From Syntrophaceae bacterium UBA6255 (GTDB lineage: Bacteria > Desulfobacterota > Syntrophia > Syntrophales > Smithellaceae), in contig DJVN01000003.1 in assembly GCA_002441205.1 (NCBI GenBank), positions 1 through 5,558 on the forward strand: 5,558 nucleotides of DNA. Reading direction: 5' to 3'. Positions within the stretch are counted from its first letter, which is position 1. The number at the start of each line of letters is the position of its first letter. Positions 1 through 5,558 of the stretch are shown here, in pieces. Position numbers and translations under genes: made by a program. The notes beneath the pieces were generated by a model. It saw only the letters and a list, made by a program, of their open reading frames with translations, was not told the DNA's origin and ran no database searches.

Positions 1-36
1 GCCAAAAACCGCAGGGTTGAAATTGTGAAGAAATAA
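1..36 (+). CDS. C-terminal end of an OmpA/MotB-type protein (5' end outside window)
   Basis: Frame 1 is open from the window edge and reads AKNRRVEIVKK followed by TAA at 34-36. The tail NRRVEI is the usual ending of the OmpA-like peptidoglycan-binding domain found in OmpA, Pal and MotB relatives, where the Asn-Arg-Arg lies in the last strand of the domain. Only 11 codons are visible, so the full architecture (beta-barrel, lipoprotein or flagellar stator) cannot be told. The stop lies 39 bases before the phosphatase start on the same strand, with no visible terminator between them, so the two may share a transcript. The call rests on a short but characteristic motif. Confidence 0.7.
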   Translation, partial: AKNRRVEIVKK

Positions 37-75
37 TTCCGAGCGAAACAATCAAATTTCCCTTGGAAAAAGAAT

Positions 76-1905
76 ATGACTCCGGTAAACAATATCAGAA
101 TTCATGATGCTAAAAAAACACGGTTTGGACGAAGATCTTTTTTAAAAAGTGCTGCGTCTTTTCTGTGCGGCACAACGCTTATGAAATGGGGAATATTTCC
201 CGTAAAAAGTTGGGGGGCATCTTTGTCCGTTGCAGGCTCATCAGACAAACACGAGAAACTGATCTTCATTGCCATCGATTCCCTTGATCCGAAATATCTG
301 GATCTCGATTCCCGGGGGATGCCTGGCGGGCATGACGGGAACTGGTTGATGCCCAACATTCGTTCGTTTCTGAAACAATCAAGGTGGTACAAAAACGCAA
401 AGGCTTATCTGCCCGCCGCCACGGATATGAACCATCTGAATGCTTTAGCTGGTACATCTTCCGCGCAGACCGGCATCATCGGCGTATGGGCGCAGCCGAC
501 TGGATGGGACAAGACGGGCCATGCCGTCATCAAGCGAACAGGCATGTCTTTGGCCAAAGATGACCTAGGCAGGCCTGTTGATACTCTTTTTAAAGCATGG
601 AAACGTCGTTGGCCTGATTCCAAGACTATGCTGATTTCCGGTAAAGGATGGGTTGTGGATATGTTTCGGCAGGATGGTTCGGCATCGGGGATAGACATCA
701 TGGTGACCGGGACTTCTCACCCTGCATACCTTCATCCTCCGAAAAAGGGAAGTTTTGCTGATCCTGATACAGATGAGGACGCTGCCTGCGACCCGGAATC
801 ATCTCGCCTCGGCGAATTAGGTGATTCCATTTCCAGCGATGTAATGACACGCCTTTATACGGGGCAGGGAAGCCTGCTGACCTTGCAAATGGAAAACTAT
901 CCGCAACATTTTCCCCGTGATGGATGGATAGTGGATTCCACCCTTGAAATATTCAAGCGGGAAAATCCTGATATGGCTTACATCCTCCTAGCCGAGTGCG
1001 ATGATGCCGGCCATTGCATCGGCAGCGCCGGTAATCCGGCGGAATTCATATCTGCTCATCCGGCGCATGAGATCCCCAAGGGGTGTGAGAACAAGCCGGA
1101 GTACCAGCTCGTCAGTCATAGAAACAGGCTGCTCTTTAAAGAAGCGATTCTTGATGTCATTCGTGACGTGGATATTCAGTTCGGTCGTCTTATAAAAGGC
1201 ATGGAAGAAAAAAACATTCTGAGCAACGCAACGATTATCCTCTTGAGCGATCATTCGATGACAAATCATATCTACAGCGAAGACTTTTCATCCACCGATT
1301 TTGTCGGTTTACTGGAAAAGACAGGAATCGTCAAAAATCAGACCAAGAAGGATTTTTACGCCTTCGCCGCAAGCAGTTACGGCGCAATTTACTGGCGGGA
1401 ACATAAGGAAAATATTTCAAAGGCAAAAAAATTATTGCAGGCTCACAAAGCACTGAACCCCGAAACCGGTAAAAAAGAATGTCCATGGTGGGTGCTGGAC
1501 AGAAAGGATATGAAAAGCGGAGTCGAAGGAGTGTGCTTGCCAGGAGAACTCTACCACACTCATTATGTGGAAACGGACAAGGAAAAGTCCATCATATGGC
1601 CGGATCTCATTATTTTGGGAAAAAACGGATGGCAGATGCCTGTTTATAACGGTCTTCTTCCTAATATTGGTATTGAGGTCCCCTCATGGTCGCCTCCTTG
1701 GCGAGTGTTTAATAGCGGTCATGGCTCTGTGGATACTCTTCCTATTGTTGCTGCAATTTCAACTCCCGGCGGGCAGACAGGAGCACAGGAAAAACCGATC
1801 CGTATCGCAGATATTGGAATTACCGCTGCATCTCTTTTTGGACTATCTCTCAACAGCACAACCGTTGGGAAAAATCTTCGTGACGATTTAATCCGTAATA
1901 AATAA
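76..1905 (+). CDS. Tat-exported alkaline phosphatase superfamily protein (type I phosphodiesterase/nucleotide pyrophosphatase-like)
   Basis: This is a 609-residue hydrolase expected to cleave phosphate mono- or diesters (less likely sulfate esters) outside the cytoplasm. The N-terminus carries a twin-arginine signal: GRRSFLK at residues 18-24, then a hydrophobic stretch to about residue 40, with possible cleavage near residue 48. The order of metal-site motifs fits the alkaline phosphatase superfamily: Asp68 in IAIDSLD; a likely nucleophile Thr116 in LPAATDMNH, followed by the TG-I-x-G turn near 132-136; D309-D-A-G-H313; SDH at 391-393; and GHG with His549. The end (IRIADIGITAASLFGL, residues 576-590) resembles the conserved C-terminal 'DiaPTiaallG' segment. 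The assignment of each residue to a metal site is inferred by motif analogy. The length is within the family's range, but about 190 residues separate Thr116 from Asp309, leaving room for an inserted cap. The ATG has only a weak ribosome site (GGA, 8 bases upstream); the start is favoured because it places the Arg-Arg pair correctly. The substrate is unknown. The gene ends 21 bases before the putative metallopeptidase. Confidence 0.85.
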   Translation: MTPVNNIRIHDAKKTRFGRRSFLKSAASFLCGTTLMKWGIFPVKSWGASLSVAGSSDKHEKLIFIAIDSLDPKYLDLDSRGMPGGHDGNWLMPNIRSFLKQSRWYKNAKAYLPAATDMNHLNALAGTSSAQTGIIGVWAQPTGWDKTGHAVIKRTGMSLAKDDLGRPVDTLFKAWKRRWPDSKTMLISGKGWVVDMFRQDGSASGIDIMVTGTSHPAYLHPPKKGSFADPDTDEDAACDPESSRLGELGDSISSDVMTRLYTGQGSLLTLQMENYPQHFPRDGWIVDSTLEIFKRENPDMAYILLAECDDAGHCIGSAGNPAEFISAHPAHEIPKGCENKPEYQLVSHRNRLLFKEAILDVIRDVDIQFGRLIKGMEEKNILSNATIILLSDHSMTNHIYSEDFSSTDFVGLLEKTGIVKNQTKKDFYAFAASSYGAIYWREHKENISKAKKLLQAHKALNPETGKKECPWWVLDRKDMKSGVEGVCLPGELYHTHYVETDKEKSIIWPDLIILGKNGWQMPVYNGLLPNIGIEVPSWSPPWRVFNSGHGSVDTLPIVAAISTPGGQTGAQEKPIRIADIGITAASLFGLSLNSTTVGKNLRDDLIRNK

Positions 1906-1914
1906 TCTATTTAA

Positions 1915-1920
1915 AAGAGG
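1915..1920 (+). promoter_or_regulatory. Ribosome binding site of the putative metallopeptidase gene
   Basis: AAGAGG lies 6 bases before the ATG at 1927, inside the 21-base gap after the phosphatase stop. It supports both the chosen start and translation from a shared message. Confidence 0.6.
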
Positions 1921-1926
1921 CCGCCA

Positions 1927-3501
1927 ATGAAGATAAAAAGACTTCTGTTCAATTTCTTGATTATCTGGTTGATGCTGTTTTTCATTCCGGCAACCTCCTG
2001 TTCATCGGAATCTGATCCCAACTGGGTCGGCAACATCATTATGGAGTACAATCTCTCAAACTCATTATTCAAGGATCTTTCAGACAAGAATGGAATTGAC
2101 AGGCATGATTTGAACGAAAAGGCATCTTTCAGAGTTGTCATCAAGGCCTGCGGCACCTCAGCCCAAAATCTCAGAATTCAAAAACCTGACGCCAGTTATA
2201 CGTTGACCGAGCACAGATTCCGCCAGTCCAGTAAAAAGAAATGTGTAAAATCAAGCACCGGACCGGGTGACAAGCACATGGTGGATTATAAAACTCCCGG
2301 TGATAGTAAAAAGGATGATGACAGCTTCTCGGGCGATGTTCATCCCGATTTCCCGAATTTCATTTCACAGGATGTTTTGAGCGTCGATAAAGAAAAAAAA
2401 GAATATGCTTTTTCCATTGCACTGAATCAAAAACCGGCATTGCTGATCAACGGAGATTTACAGGGGGAGGAAAAGTACGTCTGCGAAAATAATACCTTCA
2501 TCAAGAATGTCAAATTCGTCTCCCCTGCCATTTCAAAAGCTCTCGGCATCGACACTCCGGTCTCCACGGTTTGCGACAGTTCGGGTATGGTATGCAACTC
2601 AACGGCTCCGGCAGCCGAACGCATTCTGCCCCTGATAGCGTCTTTCACAGGCAAATATGACGGCGGCAAAAAGATAAAGGGAGAAGTGTTCTATCCTGAT
2701 CTCAAATCCATATATGGTTCAACCGAACAGACCATCGATGACATCATGGAAAAAACCTTCGACTCCATGAAAGAGATGGGAAAGCTTTCACCTGAACTTC
2801 GAAAAGAGCTTATCAAGGCCGAAACCGAAATGAGGAAATCGAAAGCAGAGAGCAAGGATAACGGCATCGAGGGGAAAAAAGACCCCGACTTGAAGTCACG
2901 TGAGACGCTGAAAGTAAGCTGGGAATTTGAAATCAAGGATCAATGCGACGACATCATCGATCAACTGAGGGAAGATATCTCGATGCTGCGAGCCTATGCC
3001 AACGAAAAAATCATCGCGGATGCTGCCAGGGACGGATGGGACGGCTCGCATCCGGGAGATGGAAAAGTTTATGACGAAAGAGTGGCTATGGAGGGTGTAA
3101 AGCAGTTTAAATCACACTGGTGGGATCCGAACTATAAACCGCCGCCCAACAGCGGTGCATCACATCCAAACGAGGGTTCCGCCAAAATCGATTTGGCCAC
3201 AAACAATGACTGTAAAGTGGTAAATGTCGATGAAGTAAAGGATGATTACAAGAAGAAGTGCTACCCGGACGTACTTTTTAAATCCATGTACGAGCATGAA
3301 TTGACGCATGCGAGACAATGCAAAAACAAGACGACCAGCGCCGAGTATAAATCCGGGACACCCCGCTCTTATCAGAAATTCGAGATGGAAGCATACTGCG
3401 TGGGCGCCGGGATTATTCTAAATTACGCAAAAGAGCACTGCAAAGACCATGATCTGAAACCTTATGAAAAAGAGATCAAAAGGCTTTGCGGCGGCAAATA
3501 A
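1927..3501 (+). CDS. Secreted cysteine-rich protein, probable lipoprotein, with C-terminal HExxH zinc-metallopeptidase motif
   Basis: I do not recognise this 524-residue protein as a whole. It opens with a basic n-region and a hydrophobic stretch (residues 5-20) followed by ATSC, an imperfect lipobox that would make Cys25 the lipidated residue; ordinary Sec cleavage nearby is the alternative. Apart from Cys25 there are 12 cysteines (75, 106, 186, 216, 223, 340, 429, 445, 465, 491, 505, 521), an even number that fits disulfides in the periplasm or outside the cell. Residues 268-365 are rich in Lys, Glu and Asp and probably helical. Near the C-terminus, YEHELTHARQ (456-465 region) holds HExxH (His457, Glu458, His461). 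It is followed 25 residues later by EMEAY (Glu486, Glu488), in a position like the ExxAD glutamate of gluzincin-type zinc peptidases. The core of such an enzyme is therefore present, but proteolysis is inferred. DUF4157-type proteins share an HELTH-like motif, yet no further match is evident. A good ribosome site precedes the ATG, and the short gap after the phosphatase points to an operon. Confidence 0.75.
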   Translation: MKIKRLLFNFLIIWLMLFFIPATSCSSESDPNWVGNIIMEYNLSNSLFKDLSDKNGIDRHDLNEKASFRVVIKACGTSAQNLRIQKPDASYTLTEHRFRQSSKKKCVKSSTGPGDKHMVDYKTPGDSKKDDDSFSGDVHPDFPNFISQDVLSVDKEKKEYAFSIALNQKPALLINGDLQGEEKYVCENNTFIKNVKFVSPAISKALGIDTPVSTVCDSSGMVCNSTAPAAERILPLIASFTGKYDGGKKIKGEVFYPDLKSIYGSTEQTIDDIMEKTFDSMKEMGKLSPELRKELIKAETEMRKSKAESKDNGIEGKKDPDLKSRETLKVSWEFEIKDQCDDIIDQLREDISMLRAYANEKIIADAARDGWDGSHPGDGKVYDERVAMEGVKQFKSHWWDPNYKPPPNSGASHPNEGSAKIDLATNNDCKVVNVDEVKDDYKKKCYPDVLFKSMYEHELTHARQCKNKTTSAEYKSGTPRSYQKFEMEAYCVGAGIILNYAKEHCKDHDLKPYEKEIKRLCGGK

Positions 3502-3567
3502 GAAAGCTGCCCCCGGTGTTGAGGAAGAATAAGGGACTGCCAATTCTATAAGTATTACAGATCGCGC

Positions 3568-4332
3568 TTACTTTTTTAAAAGTAAATTGACAAAACGAAG
3601 ATAAGGACGAAGTGCCGGTGTGCCGCCGCCTTCGGAAATGATTTGCAATACTTTTGCGGAATCAACAACAACCGCGCCGCCCAGATGTGTTACCGGCGTG
3701 TCGTGAAAAATTTCAGGTATCAGCGGCGTGGATGGTCCCATTAAAACCACTGAACGCGGCGATCCCAGCAAATCGATCGTTTCTTCAAACGTATTATTCA
3801 GAAGCGTGGTTGCGGTAATAATCGCGACATCACAATCTTTGAGCGCCTTTTCTTTATCCTCCGGGGAAAGCAAATCCAGGCGTTCGGGATTTTTTTCAAC
3901 AATGGTCAATGCCGCGCCACTGGAGCGAATGCGCTCGACCAATGGCGAAAAAAGCCCAACCATTGCCACTTTTTCTCCGGGTTGAAGATTCAAATAAGTC
4001 GTCGCTTCACGGTCCTCGACATCCCCTTGCGTGGGAAAAACAAGCGCGTTGGCCGTGGCCATACCGATGGCTCGATGCAAAGCGTTTTTCCCGTCCACAA
4101 GATATTTCAAGGCTTCAACAACGGGAGAACCTGTGTAAGTACCCGCTTCTTTCAAGACCGTACACCCGCGGACAGCGCTTGACGGCAATACGGCAGCAAG
4201 TCCCGCAGCTTCGTTGTCGAGTTTTATTCCCACATAACTCAAGCCGATACGCAGATCAGCAACCCAACGACCTTTAGCTGATGATTCGAACTTTTCATAA
4301 AGATGTTTTAAAATAATTCCGGTTTCAATCAT
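3568..4332 (-). CDS. DUF4213-DUF364 protein (putative heavy-metal chelation domain, Rossmann-like)
   Basis: A cytoplasmic protein of 254 residues. The N-terminal part, with RIGLSYVGIKLDNEAAGLA (about residues 28-46), resembles the DUF4213 domain. The C-terminal half resembles DUF364: VAMVGLFSPLVERI (about 122-135) looks like a Rossmann-type first strand and glycine turn, followed by an acidic strand end (TIVEKNP, about 143-149), CDVAIITATTLLNNT (about 167-181) and VVLMGPSTPL (about 195-204). The family is annotated as a possible heavy-metal chelator; no enzymatic reaction is established to my knowledge. I start it at the ATG at 4332 rather than the in-frame TTG at 4338, because the strong ribosome site sits 8 bases before the ATG but only 2 bases before the TTG. 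It is the last visible gene of the minus-strand operon, 26 bases after the methyltransferase stop, and it converges on the metallopeptidase gene with 66 bases between stops. Confidence 0.85.
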   Translation of the reverse strand: MIETGIILKHLYEKFESSAKGRWVADLRIGLSYVGIKLDNEAAGLAAVLPSSAVRGCTVLKEAGTYTGSPVVEALKYLVDGKNALHRAIGMATANALVFPTQGDVEDREATTYLNLQPGEKVAMVGLFSPLVERIRSSGAALTIVEKNPERLDLLSPEDKEKALKDCDVAIITATTLLNNTFEETIDLLGSPRSVVLMGPSTPLIPEIFHDTPVTHLGGAVVVDSAKVLQIISEGGGTPALRPYLRFVNLLLKK

Positions 4333-4340
4333 TGACAAAT

Positions 4341-4349
4341 CTCCCCTCT
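4341..4349 (-). promoter_or_regulatory. Strong ribosome binding site that fixes the DUF364 start
   Basis: On the minus strand the sequence AGAGGGGAG lies 8 bases before the ATG at 4332 and only 2 bases before the TTG at 4338. The spacing favours the ATG, shortening the protein to 254 residues. It lies in the 26-base gap after the methyltransferase gene. Confidence 0.65.
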
Positions 4350-4358
4350 TCCTCGCTT

Positions 4359-4961
4359 TTATTTTCGATGACTTCCGGGAATAATGATCGGAATCTTTTC
4401 TTTGTATTCAGTATACACTTTGCCAAAGCGCTTCTCTAGCTCCGGTTCTTCAATATATTTGAATTCAAGAATACTCATTAAAACGAAAAACGGCGTCATG
4501 AAGAATGTTAGCGTTATCGATCCAAAGAAAATGCCAATTCCGGCCATGAACATAAAAAGACCCGTCATCATCGGATTTCTTGAATAAGCGTAAGGGCCGT
4601 CGGTAACCAGCTTCGGCGGCGGGTTCACCGGCGCCGGAGTTCCTCTTGTTTTAAAAAATTTCCCCACGCACCACAACCACAAGAAGGCCCCTCCTATTAT
4701 CAGCGGTAGGGACAATATGATGCGAAAAGGCTTTGGAGCAAATTCCGGCAGCTCCAGGAAACGATCGAGGGACAAAGAAACAACGATCAAAAATATCACG
4801 ACACAGAAAAAAACAAGGGCAAACAACGGCGTAAGCAATAAACGCACTCTTTTTGTGCCGGTTGTGATTCTGTATATACAGTTAACGACACCTTCAATAA
4901 ACTTTTGCATAGGCTTCGACATTTTGACTGAATTAGTAAAACACGTTGCATATTTAAACAC
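4359..4961 (-). CDS. Isoprenylcysteine carboxyl methyltransferase (ICMT/PEMT)-like integral membrane methyltransferase
   Basis: A small membrane protein of up to 200 residues, placed in the bacterial ICMT/PEMT-like family of S-adenosylmethionine-dependent methyltransferases; the bacterial substrates are mostly unknown. Hydrophobic segments lie at about residues 41-65, 80-103 and 130-165, the last long enough for a helical hairpin. The family signature is clear: DGPYAYSRNPMM (121-132), then EEPELEKRFGKVYTEYKEKIP (split here as EEPELEKRF, 171-179, and YTEYKEKIP, 183-191), which form the cofactor-binding C-terminal region. The start is uncertain. The longest frame begins with GTG at 4961, and in-frame ATGs at 4922 and 4910 would give proteins of 187 and 183 residues; none has a convincing ribosome site. 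The gene begins about 25 bases after the fmdE-like stop (if the GTG is used), so it is probably the middle gene of that operon. Confidence 0.85.
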   Translation of the reverse strand: MFKYATCFTNSVKMSKPMQKFIEGVVNCIYRITTGTKRVRLLLTPLFALVFFCVVIFLIVVSLSLDRFLELPEFAPKPFRIILSLPLIIGGAFLWLWCVGKFFKTRGTPAPVNPPPKLVTDGPYAYSRNPMMTGLFMFMAGIGIFFGSITLTFFMTPFFVLMSILEFKYIEEPELEKRFGKVYTEYKEKIPIIIPGSHRK

Positions 4962-4986
4962 AACATACTAATTTTTTCGAACTACT

Positions 4987-5558
4987 TTAATTTTTGGTTT
5001 TGACGGCTGACATGTCGGAGTAAGGTGTCTCGCCCTGACAATTAAGGCATTTCTCGCCATGTTTCGAAGGATAGGCCTCATTACAGACAGGGCAAATGCC
5101 CACCGGTCCCATTTTCTTGCGGCGGACTTTTTCGGGTTCAACCTGAACCATCTGTATGCTAAGCAATTTGTGCCCCGCATCTTTGATTTGCGCAAAAAGG
5201 ACTTCGGCGTCTTGCTGATCCTTTTTCTTCTTTTTCAAATACCAGTCGCGAACTTCAGGCCATTTATTGAGTTTTTCGGTATCCAGATAAACCCGCACAC
5301 CTTTGCCGGTGTATTTTTCATAAAGCGTCACGGCAAAGCGGCCGAAGTTGGCAATGCTCAACCAGCCATTGCCGATGGTGCACGGCGTCAGGATCTGCAC
5401 GGCATCGGGCAGACAGACCGGTGTTTCACAGACAGCGTCAAAAAATTCACCTTCGGGCAGATTCTTCATCGCCAGATCAACAATAAAACCGCCGATCAGC
5501 AGACCGGGAGCCAACGTCCCGTGAAATGATTTTACCAGATGGAGATACTCTTCGTAGG
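4987..5558 (-). CDS. FmdE-family protein with C-terminal zinc ribbon (5' end outside window)
   Basis: The frame is open to the right edge, giving 189 visible residues. The TTG at 5512-5514 is not the start, because the upstream codons continue the family sequence (HLVKSFHGT). Family members are named after subunit E of formylmethanofuran dehydrogenase, but in bacteria they usually occur alone and their role is unsettled, often tied to molybdenum/tungsten or other metal cofactors. Diagnostic stretches are FHGTLAPG near the visible start, CETPVCLPDAVQILTPCTIGNGW, and KYTGKGVRVYLD. Many family members read HGH-x-CPG where this protein has HGT-L-APG, so one His and one Cys of the usual metal site are absent. 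The tail holds CPVC and CLNC about 12 residues apart (5094 down to about 5038), a typical zinc ribbon. It is the first visible gene of the minus-strand group. Family membership is firm; the function is not. Confidence 0.88.
   Translation of the reverse strand, partial: YEEYLHLVKSFHGTLAPGLLIGGFIVDLAMKNLPEGEFFDAVCETPVCLPDAVQILTPCTIGNGWLSIANFGRFAVTLYEKYTGKGVRVYLDTEKLNKWPEVRDWYLKKKKKDQQDAEVLFAQIKDAGHKLLSIQMVQVEPEKVRRKKMGPVGICPVCNEAYPSKHGEKCLNCQGETPYSDMSAVKTKN

Noticed and set aside
1565..1891. 108-codon frame overlapping the 3' part of the phosphatase
   Set aside because: The phosphatase frame carries the conserved GHG and C-terminal motifs here; the overlapping frame shows no family resemblance or ribosome site that I can support.
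3485..3511. Small GC hairpins around the metallopeptidase stop codon (5-base stem at 3485-3498; 6-base stem with one G-U pair, 3490-3495 with 3506-3511)
   Set aside because: The stems are short and no T-run follows on either strand, so they do not make a convincing terminator.
3909..4277. 122-codon open frame on the + strand
   Set aside because: Antisense to the well-supported DUF364 gene, with Arg/Pro/Gln-rich sequence typical of a shadow frame.
4336..4338. TTG as the start of the DUF364 gene
   Set aside because: It is only 2 bases from the strong ribosome site; the ATG 6 bases downstream has proper spacing.
5512..5514. TTG as the start of the FmdE-like gene
   Set aside because: The frame stays open to the window edge and the upstream codons give HLVKSFHGT, which is conserved family sequence, so the true start lies outside.
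5059..5529. 156-codon open frame on the + strand
   Set aside because: It lies antisense to the FmdE-like gene, whose protein matches a known family; this frame has no recognisable sequence and is a shadow.

Overview
The window (roughly 48-50% GC by eye) looks like the chromosome of a Gram-negative anaerobic bacterium. Most likely it belongs to the Desulfobacterota / former Deltaproteobacteria, for example a sulfate reducer or syntroph. This placement is an inference from three things: an OmpA-type C-terminus, an FmdE-family protein with a C-terminal zinc ribbon, and its neighbours DUF364 and a bacterial ICMT-like methyltransferase. It is not proven by any marker gene. No tRNA, rRNA, CRISPR array, insertion sequence or phage gene is visible.

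The left two thirds are on the + strand. The window opens with the last 11 codons of a gene ending in the OmpA/MotB-type tail NRRVEIV. After 39 bases comes a 609-residue Tat-exported member of the alkaline phosphatase superfamily (type I phosphodiesterase / nucleotide pyrophosphatase-like). After another 21 bases comes a 524-residue secreted protein, probably a lipoprotein, which I do not recognise over most of its length. Near its C-terminus it carries an HELTH zinc-peptidase motif with a plausible downstream glutamate ligand. Tight spacing suggests these genes are co-transcribed and that their products act together in the cell envelope.

The right third is on the - strand and converges on the first group. 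In transcription order it holds an FmdE-family protein (5' end beyond the window), an integral-membrane ICMT/PEMT-like methyltransferase and a DUF4213-DUF364 protein. The gaps are about 25 bases, so this is very probably one operon. FmdE and DUF364 proteins are both linked in the literature to metal or metal-cofactor handling, so a shared role there is reasonable but unproven.

The most interesting item is the unrecognised cysteine-rich HExxH lipoprotein paired with the Tat phosphatase. The second is the FmdE variant, which lacks the usual His and Cys of the family's HGH-x-CPG signature but keeps other cysteines and adds a zinc ribbon.
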